Assembly: GCF_020860705.1 (NCBI RefSeq)
Contig: NZ_JAJBTT010000038.1
Location: 1-64,000, forward strand
Direction of reading: 5' to 3'
From: Akkermansia sp.
Lineage (GTDB): Bacteria; Verrucomicrobiota; Verrucomicrobiia; Verrucomicrobiales; Akkermansiaceae
Length of the DNA stretch: 64,000 nucleotides
In this document: piece after piece, positions 17,836 to 25,200 of the stretch
Position numbering within the stretch: the stretch's first letter is position 1
Layout of the letters: each line of letters begins with the position of its first letter
Position numbers and translations under genes: made by a program
Notes under the pieces: generated by a model
Told to the model about the DNA's origin: nothing
Database searches by the model: none
What the model saw: the letters and a program-made list of their open reading frames with translations, nothing else

Positions 17836-19401
17836 ATGTCCCTGATGCGAAACAGCCTGGTAGCCTCCGGCGCCATTCTTGCCTGCCGGCTGACAGGCAT
17901 GGCCAGGGAGATCGTATACACTTCCCTGTTCGGAGCCACAGGCGTGATGGACGCCTTTTATACGGCCTTCCGTATCCCCAACCTTTTGAGGGACCTGTTT
18001 GCGGAAGGAGCCCTTTCCCAGTCCTACACCAGCGTGGCCTCCAAAACCCGGGAAGCGGAGGGAGACGCGGCCGCCTGGGATCTGACCAACAAGGTAGCCA
18101 CCCAGCTCTCCACGCTGATGGTCGCCATCGTCACGCTGGGGATTCTGTTTGCCGGCCCCGTCATGGAGGCCCTTTACAGCGGGGATCACTCCCTGACGGA
18201 CCAGCTGTTCGCGACAGACCTGAGCCGCATCATGTGGCCGTTCATCGGGTTCGCCTCCCTTTCCGCCCTCGTCATGGGAGCGCTGAATATGGTCGGCGTC
18301 TTCGGGCTGCCCATGCTGGCCTCTGCCGCCTTTAACGTCACCTCCATCCTGTTCGGGCTGCTGATCGGATATTTCATTGATCCGACCTTTGGCCCCAGAG
18401 CCCTGTACGGCTTTGCCTGCGGCGTCACGATCGGGGGAGCGGCCCAGATTGCCGTGCAGCTCCCCAAACTCCGCAAAACCGGCTTCCGCTGGAAGCCGGA
18501 TTTCCATTGGGATGACCCCAAGGTTCGGAAAATCTGGGGGCTGATGCTTCCCTCCGTGCTGGCTTCCGGCGTCACGCAATTCACCATCTTCATCAATACG
18601 GGCTTCGCCCTGGACCTGCAGAAAGGCTCCGTTACGGCCCTGACCACGGCATTCCGCCTCTGGCAGCTGCCCGTGGGACTCTTCGGCGTAGCTACGGGCA
18701 TGGTGGTCCTTCCCGCCGTTTCCCGCATGATGGTGGGCGACGGTAGAAAGGACGTGGCCGCCCATATCGCCAAGGGTCTGCGGCTGGTGGCCTTTTTTGC
18801 CGTGCCCGCTTTCCTGATTCTCTATATCCTGGGCACGGAATTCGTTTCCTCCGTATACCAGTGGGGCCGCTTCAACCAGGATGCGGTACGCTACACCGGG
18901 GAAGTGCTTGGAGCCTATTCCCTGGGCCTGCTCGGCTATGCAGGAACCAAGGTGGTGCAGCCCGTCTTCCTGGCCCTGGAAAAACGCTGGGTTCCCCTGA
19001 TCGCCGCCGCCGTAGCTCTGGCGATCAGCATTGGCCTCAACTACTATTTTGTCTATGAGCTGCATAAAAATGCGGCATGGCTGGCGCTGACCACTTCCGT
19101 GGTCACCACCTTCAACTTCCTCTTCTACTTTTTCTACTTGCGCCGCCAGCTGGGCGGCGTGGACGGCCGGACGCTGGTTTCCGGCCTGGGCAGGATTCTG
19201 GCAGCGGGAGCCTTGCTGGGAGCCGTCTGCTGGGCAGGTAAAACATGGTTCCTCCAGGACTTCCTGAACTGGTCCTTTCCGGCCAGGATACTCGGCATCT
19301 CCCTAGTCTGCGGCTGTGCCGGGGTTGTTTACCTGGCGGCGTCTTTCCTGCTGAAAACGCCGGAACTTGACGCTGTGCGGGCCAAATTCATGAAACGCTG
19401 A
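17836..19401 (+). CDS. murJ: Lipid II flippase MurJ (MviN)
   Basis: The protein has 521 residues and about 14 membrane helices in the MATE/MOP fold. The N-terminus (RNSLVASGAILACRLTGMARE) and FRIPNLLRDLFAEGALSQSY (about 45-64) are the family hallmarks, including the central-cavity arginines of the motif around GMAREI and RIPNLLRDL. MurJ moves lipid-linked peptidoglycan units across the inner membrane. It lies 13 bp after the fusion gene, so both should be on one mRNA; the neighbour may therefore also serve the cell envelope. Confidence 0.93.
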   Translation: MSLMRNSLVASGAILACRLTGMAREIVYTSLFGATGVMDAFYTAFRIPNLLRDLFAEGALSQSYTSVASKTREAEGDAAAWDLTNKVATQLSTLMVAIVTLGILFAGPVMEALYSGDHSLTDQLFATDLSRIMWPFIGFASLSALVMGALNMVGVFGLPMLASAAFNVTSILFGLLIGYFIDPTFGPRALYGFACGVTIGGAAQIAVQLPKLRKTGFRWKPDFHWDDPKVRKIWGLMLPSVLASGVTQFTIFINTGFALDLQKGSVTALTTAFRLWQLPVGLFGVATGMVVLPAVSRMMVGDGRKDVAAHIAKGLRLVAFFAVPAFLILYILGTEFVSSVYQWGRFNQDAVRYTGEVLGAYSLGLLGYAGTKVVQPVFLALEKRWVPLIAAAVALAISIGLNYYFVYELHKNAAWLALTTSVVTTFNFLFYFFYLRRQLGGVDGRTLVSGLGRILAAGALLGAVCWAGKTWFLQDFLNWSFPARILGISLVCGCAGVVYLAASFLLKTPELDAVRAKFMKR

Positions 19402-19569
19402 CGAAGGAATCCAAGGTTCACGGGGAGGAGCGCCCCGTCCGGAAGAAAAAGAACGGCTTCCACAAGCATTCTCCTTGCCAGAAATGCCCTCAGTGAGTAA
19501 AGTTTTTCCGCCTGTGCGGGAAATAGCCTGTTTCCCGTCCGGCATTCAAAAATCTACGATCGCACCACA

Positions 19570-20736
19570 ATGGACATGATTTCCCCCAGCATTGCTGCAT
19601 TGACCCCTTCCCTGACCCTCAAGGTGACTAACCGGGCCAAGGCCATGAAAGCCGCCGGTGAAGAAGTTTACGGTTTGGCAGGCGGTGAACCGGAAATGGA
19701 CACCCCTGAAAACATCAAGCAGGCAGCTATCACGGCCCTGAACAACGGAGCCACCAAGTACACGCCTTCCGCCGGTTTGCCCGCACTCCGCCAGGCCATC
19801 GCTGAAAAGCTCAAGAGGGAAAACAACCTGGAATACGATTTCACCCAGATCACCGTGGGCGCCGGCGCCAAGCACGCCTGCTTCAATGCCATCATGGCTA
19901 CCGTTTCCGAAGGAGACGAAGTGATCATCCCCGCCCCGTACTGGGTCAGCTACCCGGAAATGGTCCGCATGTGCGGCGGCATCCCCGTCATTGTGGAAAC
20001 CACGCAGGAAAACGGCTGGAAGCTCACGGCGGAACAGTTTGAGGAAGCCATGACCCCCCGCACCAAGATGGTGATCCTCACCACGCCGAACAACCCGACC
20101 GGAGCCGTTTATTCCGAAGAGGAACTGCGCGCCCTGGGCGAAGTGGCCCTGAGCGAAGACATCCTCATCCTGGCTGATGAAATCTACGAACACCTCGTGT
20201 ACGGAGACACCAAGCACGTCAGCATCGCCTCCCTTAGCCCGGAATTGTACGACCTGACCATCACCATCAACGGCTTCTCCAAGGGCTATGCCATGACAGG
20301 CTGGCGCATGGGATACTCCGCCGCTCCGGCCCCCATTGCCAAGGCCATCCAGATGATTCAGGACCACACCACCTCCAACGTCTGCACCTTCGCGCAGTAC
20401 GGCGGCATTGAGGCCCTCACGGGAGACCAGAGCTTCATCAGCGACATGCGCGACGAATACGACATGCGCCGCCAGTACGTCTACTCCCGCCTTTGCGCCA
20501 TTCCGAACGTCAGCGTCGTAGAACCGCAGGGCGCCTTCTACTTCTTTGTAGACACCAGCAAGCTGGGACTTACCTCCCTGAATCTGTGCGACAAGCTTCT
20601 GGAACGCTACAAGGTGGCGGCCGTCCCCGGCATCGCGTTCGGCAATGACAAGGCCATCCGCATCAGCTACTGCACCACGCTGGACATTCTGAAGGAAGCA
20701 CTGGACCGCTTTGAAGAATTCTGCAAGGCGCACTAA
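19570..20736 (+). CDS. aspC: Aspartate aminotransferase (class I, Ib-like)
   Basis: The protein has 388 residues. The PLP lysine is K238 in NGFSKGYAMTGWRMGY, the aspartate that holds the pyridine nitrogen is in LADEIYEHLVYG, and the carboxylate-binding arginine is in AIRISYC near the C-terminus. TTPNNPTGAVYS is the usual substrate-cofactor loop. It transfers the amino group between aspartate and 2-oxoglutarate; a prephenate-transaminating side activity is known for some Ib enzymes. A 110-bp decayed copy of its 3' part lies 2.2 kb downstream. Confidence 0.9.
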   Translation: MDMISPSIAALTPSLTLKVTNRAKAMKAAGEEVYGLAGGEPEMDTPENIKQAAITALNNGATKYTPSAGLPALRQAIAEKLKRENNLEYDFTQITVGAGAKHACFNAIMATVSEGDEVIIPAPYWVSYPEMVRMCGGIPVIVETTQENGWKLTAEQFEEAMTPRTKMVILTTPNNPTGAVYSEEELRALGEVALSEDILILADEIYEHLVYGDTKHVSIASLSPELYDLTITINGFSKGYAMTGWRMGYSAAPAPIAKAIQMIQDHTTSNVCTFAQYGGIEALTGDQSFISDMRDEYDMRRQYVYSRLCAIPNVSVVEPQGAFYFFVDTSKLGLTSLNLCDKLLERYKVAAVPGIAFGNDKAIRISYCTTLDILKEALDRFEEFCKAH

Positions 20737-20773
20737 GCGCTAACTCAGTTACAGTTATTTTCCCACTTTTCAA

Positions 20774-20805
20774 GGATCGCCTCATTCATGGGGCGGTTCT
20801 TTTTG
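20774..20805 (+). terminator. Terminator after aspC
   Basis: An 8-bp stem with two G-T wobbles (20776-20783 with 20790-20797) is followed by TCTTTTTG, 38 bp after the aspC stop codon. Confidence 0.65.
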
Positions 20806-20992
20806 TTGCAAACGGGAAATACTATGCCACTTCTTTGCCATTAAAACACCATATCTAACATATTTTTGAATTCATTGATATTTGAATGCATAACAGCCTA
20901 TCATAAATACTCTTTCCGTTAAGTCCTTCATCTGCAGGAACTCTACCACCTTCAGCATCTCCTTTTCCGGCCTCCTTCTGTATGCCCTGATT

Positions 20993-21925
20993 GTGCTGAC
21001 TCATGCAGAAGATATTCCAGCCACGGATGACCGCGCCCTGTACATCGAATCGGAAACTAAAGCAGTCTCCCCTCAATGTCTCATGGACAAAGGAGACCAG
21101 GATGAGGACAAGAAACGTACCGAAGTCGGAATCGGGGAAGTGGTTATATTAACCTTGAACGGCAAGCGATTAAAGGAAATAGATATGGACTCTATTGAAT
21201 GGTCCCTGGAGCCGGAGAAGGTAGCCACCATCGAGAAATCGGACCAAGAAAAAAATCAGGCTACGCTGACGATCAATAAAGACCTCACTCAGAACACCAC
21301 GCTGAAGATCCGGGTAAAAACCAATCTTGACGAAGAATTGCCGGCAAGACCTCCCTCCATTTTCACCATTCTTGTTCCTTCCGACATCACCGCAGAGCAT
21401 TCCGGGGAACGGGACAAGGAGCATCCCCAAGACAAGGAAAAAGACAGACCGGGGGCTTCCTCCAAGCTTGTTGTCACCTTTCTGCCCCTGAATGTCAGCT
21501 TCAGCAATATTTCCATCATGGAACGGGCGGAAGATCCGGAAGGATTCACTCCCGTGCATGTCCCGGGAAAACTGCTGATAAGGCCCAACGCCTTCAACAT
21601 TCACCGTCATGATACCATTGGATGGAGATGGGACAAAGAGCAGGATATTCGTTTGCAGCACTTGCAGAACATGAAGCTTCCCAGCTCCTTTTCATGGAGC
21701 TGTGGATGGTACATACGCGCCGACGGCAAAGACCACTGCAAGATCAGCAATGACACGTGCACCCAGGATTTCAGTTTTAAATATGAAGACGGCATAGAAA
21801 CCGATGAGAAATCTCCCACCAGGGGATTGAAAAACATCAAGGTCACCATCACCATATTCGGATGCACCGTCACACGCAGCACAGCAGGGGATGCCTTGCA
21901 TGTCAACTCTACAACTTCTCAATAA
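20993..21925 (+). CDS. Secreted protein of unknown function, start codon uncertain
   Basis: The open frame from the GTG at 20993 gives 310 residues of no family I know. It is polar and beta-rich, with several cysteines near the C-terminus and a charged linker (about 133-155). The frame stays open upstream to 20894 and there encodes a good signal-peptide core (FSISFSGLLLYALIVLTHA), but no ATG, GTG or TTG lies ahead of it. Either a rare start codon is used, or the start was lost and the gene is decaying. The next gene begins 17 bp later. Both lie between intact aspC and its decayed copy, which points to an inserted or duplicated block. Confidence 0.6.
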   Translation: MLTHAEDIPATDDRALYIESETKAVSPQCLMDKGDQDEDKKRTEVGIGEVVILTLNGKRLKEIDMDSIEWSLEPEKVATIEKSDQEKNQATLTINKDLTQNTTLKIRVKTNLDEELPARPPSIFTILVPSDITAEHSGERDKEHPQDKEKDRPGASSKLVVTFLPLNVSFSNISIMERAEDPEGFTPVHVPGKLLIRPNAFNIHRHDTIGWRWDKEQDIRLQHLQNMKLPSSFSWSCGWYIRADGKDHCKISNDTCTQDFSFKYEDGIETDEKSPTRGLKNIKVTITIFGCTVTRSTAGDALHVNSTTSQ

Positions 21926-21942
21926 CCCCTTTTTACAACGCC

Positions 21943-22770
21943 ATGAATCATTCCTGCCGCCACCTCCTGCCGTACTTTCTTTTCCTGCTGTCTTTTACCT
22001 GTTCAGCTTCTCCGCCCCAGGAACGGCTCCCCCTCCCCTCTGTCATAAGGAATCCGGACAAGCAGAATCCGGAACTCCTCCGGCTTCAGAAACTGCTGGA
22101 CAACGGCCAGCTTATCCTGTTTTACCAGGGGGCCGACAACATGCGGAAAGAAGCCAAACGCTACAGGAAGAAGGACGTTACGCCCCAGGAACTGACGGAC
22201 GGACTCTTTCTGTGTTACATGATTGCCAAGGCACCGTTCCTTGACCTCAACGACTACAACAATGTCGAATGGGTTTCCGAGTATAGTGATCTGGATCACA
22301 CCGTAAAAGAATTCATGTCCAACAGCATCCCGTTCATCGCCCTGACGGACAAAAACAGCAAGCTCCCGAACAAGGAAGAAGCCCTGCGGTTTTATTTAAG
22401 CGCCGCCGCACTGGTGCTTAAACAATTCCACAGCCAGGTGGACTACGCTTTTAAAGCTACGGAGATTTGCGCCGACATGCTCATTGATTACGCCTCCGAC
22501 ATGTCCGGCGAGCAGGAAACCAGGCTATTCAACACTACAAGCGCTCGCGGAGCGAGAAGCAACAACGCCCAGTACATCATCAAAAGCAAGGAACGCGGAT
22601 TCATCAGGGAATTGATGACCTGCTTCCCGACCAAGGCACGGGAAGTCAGAAAATACCTCAACCTGGCCGGATATGAAGACAAAGAAATTCCGGCCTTGCT
22701 GGACAGAACCGTTGGAAGGGTTCCGGAAGCTGACTATTTATACAAGGGTTTGCCCAAACGCAGTGACTAA
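21943..22770 (+). CDS. Secreted protein of unknown function, paralogue of 45053-45958
   Basis: The protein has 275 residues with a signal peptide at about 1-21. I do not recognise a family. It resembles the 301-residue protein at 45053-45958 in plan: an exported N-terminus, LL(D)DGQ near residue 50, a helical middle, and an alignable C-terminus (MTCFPTKAREVRKYLNLAGY here, LLTDLFPREKSEIEKYIKMA there), both closing with a DRT motif. It is probably co-transcribed with the gene upstream. The ATG at 21943 puts the signal peptide at the N-terminus; an upstream in-frame ATG at 21862 overlaps the previous gene. Confidence 0.72.
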   Translation: MNHSCRHLLPYFLFLLSFTCSASPPQERLPLPSVIRNPDKQNPELLRLQKLLDNGQLILFYQGADNMRKEAKRYRKKDVTPQELTDGLFLCYMIAKAPFLDLNDYNNVEWVSEYSDLDHTVKEFMSNSIPFIALTDKNSKLPNKEEALRFYLSAAALVLKQFHSQVDYAFKATEICADMLIDYASDMSGEQETRLFNTTSARGARSNNAQYIIKSKERGFIRELMTCFPTKAREVRKYLNLAGYEDKEIPALLDRTVGRVPEADYLYKGLPKRSD

Positions 22771-22780
22771 AAAGACAGTA

Positions 22781-22890
22781 TTCCGACCGTCAGCGTCGTG
22801 GAACCTCAGGGCATCTTCTACTTCTTTGTAAACACCAGCAAGCCGGGGCTTACCTCCCTGAACCTGTGAGACAAGATTCTGGAACGCTAC
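22781..22890 (+). pseudogene. Decayed 3' fragment of aspC
   Basis: These 110 bp align without gaps to 20501-20610 inside aspC, with 11 mismatches by my count (about 90% identity). The fragment carries an in-frame stop (TGC to TGA at the LCDK codons) and similarity stops at both ends. No start or ribosome-binding site exists. It is a remnant of a duplication or of a recombination that placed genes 20993-22770 between aspC and an older copy of its 3' end. Confidence 0.88.
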
Positions 22891-22944
22891 AAATAGCGCC
22901 CCATAAAGGATTACTGCGGATTAAATCGTACGGATGATTCTTAA

Positions 22945-23131
22945 CGGATTTGGAATCTGTGAGATCAGCCAGAGCTGCCATCAAAAAGGTCTATTGATAG
23001 GGAATAGAAGGATAATAGGGGCAATAGGGCAAATTCTGCCGACCCCTATTATTCCTATCATCCTTATATTCCCTATAACTCCTACCCAACTTTTCCACAG
23101 ATTTTCCCTTTGACTTCGGATTCCAAATCCG
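22945..23131. promoter_or_regulatory. Candidate invertible element A (orphan copy)
   Basis: Two palindromic sites face each other: CGGAT-TTGGA-ATCTG (22945-22959) and CGGAT-TCCAA-ATCCG (23117-23131). The 5-nt cores are exact reverse complements, so the sites form an inverted pair. TTGACT (23110-23115) lies one base inside the right site, as in elements B and C. Neither flank has a good -10 (AACAGC on the right, TAAGAA on the left) and no PEP-CTERM gene adjoins it, so it may be inactive. The interior is homologous to element B. Confidence 0.55.
22960..23116. repeat. Non-coding repeat, copy 1 (interior of element A)
   Basis: About 155 bp shared with copy 2 at 24814-24965. The best-conserved parts are GGATAATAGGGGC near the middle and CCAACTTTTCCACAGATTTT at the right end. 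It contains a long imperfect hairpin (about 22997-23021 with 23043-23076; the right arm has a 9-nt insertion). No coding capacity is seen. Confidence 0.7.
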
Positions 23132-23215
23132 CAACAGCCAGTGACAAGAAAAAAACGCATCATGCCTCGCAACCGGGTTGCCCTGTCTTGAAAGTCATGG
23201 TTGAATGAACCTCAT

Positions 23216-23725
23216 ATGAATACTCCCGTTCTCAATGACAACCTGCGCGCCGCCACGGAAGCCCTTTGCAACCTTCTTGCCAAGGAAGACCAGGTTGTAG
23301 CCTCCAAGGCGAAAATCGGCCTCTTTTTCCAGAATCCGGAGGCAACCAAGCTTTTTGAAGAAGTGAACGCTTACGGTGAAGAATTGCGCAACAAGCACCT
23401 GGCCGGCATGCCCCCCACCGAAGAGGAAATTTCCAAGTTCGATACCCTGCGTGAAAACGTGGTCAAGAATGATGCGGCACGCGGCTTTCTGGAAGCGCGC
23501 CAGACCATTGACGAACTCCTGAACACCATCAATCATTACCTGGGCATGTCCATTGACCTTGGCCGCGCGCCCACTCCGGAAGAGATTGAGGAAGCCCGCC
23601 AGCGCGCCATGAGCGCCCAGTCTTCCTGCTCCTGCGGAGGAGATTGCAACAAGGAAAACTGCGACTGTGACGGCAACTGTGATCATGATCACAAGGACGG
23701 CGGTTGCGGCTGCGGCAAACACTAA
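23216..23725 (+). CDS. YlbF-family protein with a Cys/His-rich metal-binding tail
   Basis: The protein has 169 residues. Residues 1-130 are helical with the YlbF/YmcA pattern (TEALCNLLAKEDQVV, FFQNPEATKLFEEV, ARGFLEARQTIDELL). The last 33 residues hold nine cysteines and three histidines (from SSCSCGGDC onward to GCGCGKH), an unusual addition that should bind metal such as zinc, copper or an Fe-S cluster. YlbF relatives in Bacillus help RNase Y and also carry Fe-S clusters in a complex with YmcA and YaaT, so a metal-linked RNA-processing role is conceivable (inference). The ATG at 23216 is preferred over the TTG at 23201. Confidence 0.8.
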   Translation: MNTPVLNDNLRAATEALCNLLAKEDQVVASKAKIGLFFQNPEATKLFEEVNAYGEELRNKHLAGMPPTEEEISKFDTLRENVVKNDAARGFLEARQTIDELLNTINHYLGMSIDLGRAPTPEEIEEARQRAMSAQSSCSCGGDCNKENCDCDGNCDHDHKDGGCGCGKH

Positions 23726-23748
23726 CGCTGCACACTTTTTTTCGCTAC

Positions 23749-23780
23749 GCGGCTTCATCTTTCGGGATGAAGCCGCTTTT
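23749..23780 (+). terminator. Terminator after the YlbF-family gene
   Basis: A perfect 11-bp stem (23749-23759 with 23766-23776) has a 6-nt loop and is followed by TTTTATTTT, 24 bp after the stop codon. Confidence 0.9.
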
Positions 23781-23922
23781 ATTTTCCCGGTCGACGCCGA
23801 ACAGAGCCGTATTTACGGGATGAACACCGTATTTTCCAATTCCGGCAGGTCTGAACAGACGGTTTTATCGTGCCGAAAAAATAATATCAGGAGAAATAAC
23901 TCGTTTTCCAACGGAAATAAGA

Positions 23923-23963
23923 ATCTCCGCGTACAAGGCCATTACAACCCTGCACGCGGAGAT
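23923..23963 (-). terminator. Terminator after the PEP-CTERM gene at 23985-24761
   Basis: A perfect 10-bp stem (23923-23932 with 23954-23963) lies 22 bp beyond the stop codon on the minus strand and is followed there by TCTTATTTCC. Confidence 0.7.
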
Positions 23964-23984
23964 CTTTTTCCAATAATGATCTTT

Positions 23985-24761
23985 TTATCCTTGCCGGCGG
24001 CGGCTCCACAACAAACACCCAAGACCCAAAAGGCTCAAAGAGGCGGTGGCGGGTTCCGGAACCATGTACTGAACCCAAAGTTTTGTACTATTATCTAAAC
24101 TTCCTTTGGTGACGACAAGCCGATACTCCCCTTTATTCAAGCTCCCGAGACTGCTCGGATTTTCAATAGACGCATCCTTCACTCCGTCCACCTGGGTCAG
24201 CCCTTCCAAGGAAAGGCTCAGCCTGCTTAAATCAAGAGTAGCCGAACCAGCTGTAGAATAAGTAAAATAGGCCAATTCCCTGGTCACCATTCCGGTCTGG
24301 GAAGAATCCACGGACAAAGTGAGGTTAAGATTCACACCGTTCGTCCCGGACCATGGATTGCCAAATTGAATTTTCCCTGAAGAATTGAGATTCAGATTGA
24401 GTGTACAACCATTCAAATTTGCCCCACCCTTGAGGAATAAGGTGGACCCGTCACCGATGGTAAAAGTCGTAGGGGTAACATTGCTGAAAGAAGGACCATG
24501 ATTCTCCCCTATCCTGACTGTGGAATTGTTTCCAAGAACAACCGTGCTTCCGGAAAGATTAGGGCTGGTAGGAGTATCCAAGCTACCCAGGGACAAACCG
24601 TCTCCAAAGACAATCGTGTCACCAGCGGAAGGAGCGGAACCGGAACTCCAATTGCTCCCCTCATTATAATTGGGAGAGCCGGTAGACGCTCCTGTCCAGG
24701 TAACCGTAGCGGCGGAAGCAAGTCCGCTCAGAAGGGCTAATAATAGAATGGATAATTTCAT
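23985..24761 (-). CDS. PEP-CTERM exported beta-rich protein
   Basis: This 258-residue protein has a signal peptide (MKLSILLLALLSGLASA) and a Ser/Gly/Asn-rich beta body with repeating strand-like units (TIVFGDGLSLGSL, STVVLGNNSTVRIG, TFTIGDGSTLFLKG). These recall the autotransporter-associated beta-strand repeat. It ends with a PEP-CTERM tag: VPEPATASLSLLGLG and a terminal SRRRQG. The product should be exosortase-processed and surface-linked. An in-frame ATG four codons upstream (24773) is also possible. Upstream lies candidate invertible element B, whose gene-proximal site is about 38 bp before the ATG. Confidence 0.83.
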   Translation of the reverse strand: MKLSILLLALLSGLASAATVTWTGASTGSPNYNEGSNWSSGSAPSAGDTIVFGDGLSLGSLDTPTSPNLSGSTVVLGNNSTVRIGENHGPSFSNVTPTTFTIGDGSTLFLKGGANLNGCTLNLNLNSSGKIQFGNPWSGTNGVNLNLTLSVDSSQTGMVTRELAYFTYSTAGSATLDLSRLSLSLEGLTQVDGVKDASIENPSSLGSLNKGEYRLVVTKGSLDNSTKLWVQYMVPEPATASLSLLGLGCLLWSRRRQG

Positions 24762-24798
24762 TTCAAAAAACAATGTTGTTATGTGTTCATATGAATAC

Positions 24799-24980
24799 CG
24801 GATTTATAATTCGTAATAAATCAGCGTCGCTATCCAGGATGCCTATGATAGGAAATATAAGGATAATAGGGGCTATAGGAAATTTTACGGGCCCTGTTAT
24901 CCCTCCCGGCCTTATATGCCCCTATTGACTCTAACCAACTTTTCCACAGATTTTTCCTTTGACTCCGGATTATAAATCCG
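24799..24980 (-). promoter_or_regulatory. Candidate invertible promoter element B
   Basis: Sites CGGAT-TTATA-ATTCG (24799-24813) and CGGAT-TATAA-ATCCG (24966-24980) form an inverted pair with exactly matching 5-nt cores. Inside the right end is TTGACT (24959-24964), one base from the site and pointing away from the PEP-CTERM gene. On the gene side, one base beyond the left site, is TATTCA (24792-24797). In the order shown, the -35 position facing the gene reads TTTATT. After inversion it would read TTGACT at a 17-bp spacing, so this assembly looks like the OFF state. Confidence 0.6.
24814..24965. repeat. Non-coding repeat, copy 2 (interior of element B)
   Basis: The sequence is homologous to 22960-23116 over nearly its whole length. 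Shared blocks include AAGGATAATAGGGGC and CCAACTTTTCCACAGATTTT before TTGACT. An imperfect internal hairpin is present here too. The two copies differ in the 5-nt cores of their end sites although each copy is internally matched. Confidence 0.7.
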
Positions 24981-25200
24981 GTTCACACCCTTTCTTGAAT
25001 GAAAAAGGATTATTTTCCTACCCTTCCGCAATTCTTAAATCCGGCTCCTCTTCCAGGGATTCCCCCCTTTTTTCCTTACTTCCATTTTTAACAAATAAAA
25101 TCAGCCAAGCTACAAGAAGGTTATACGGTCCATTGCCCGGCAGGACGGGCAAGACGCTTGAACAGGACACGGCCGCATGCTAGCTTCATTCTAAGAGGCC

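Noticed and set aside
22960-24965. Elements A and B read as a small CRISPR or an insertion sequence
   Set aside because: There are only two copies, no regular spacers, no cas genes, no transposase and no visible target-site duplication.
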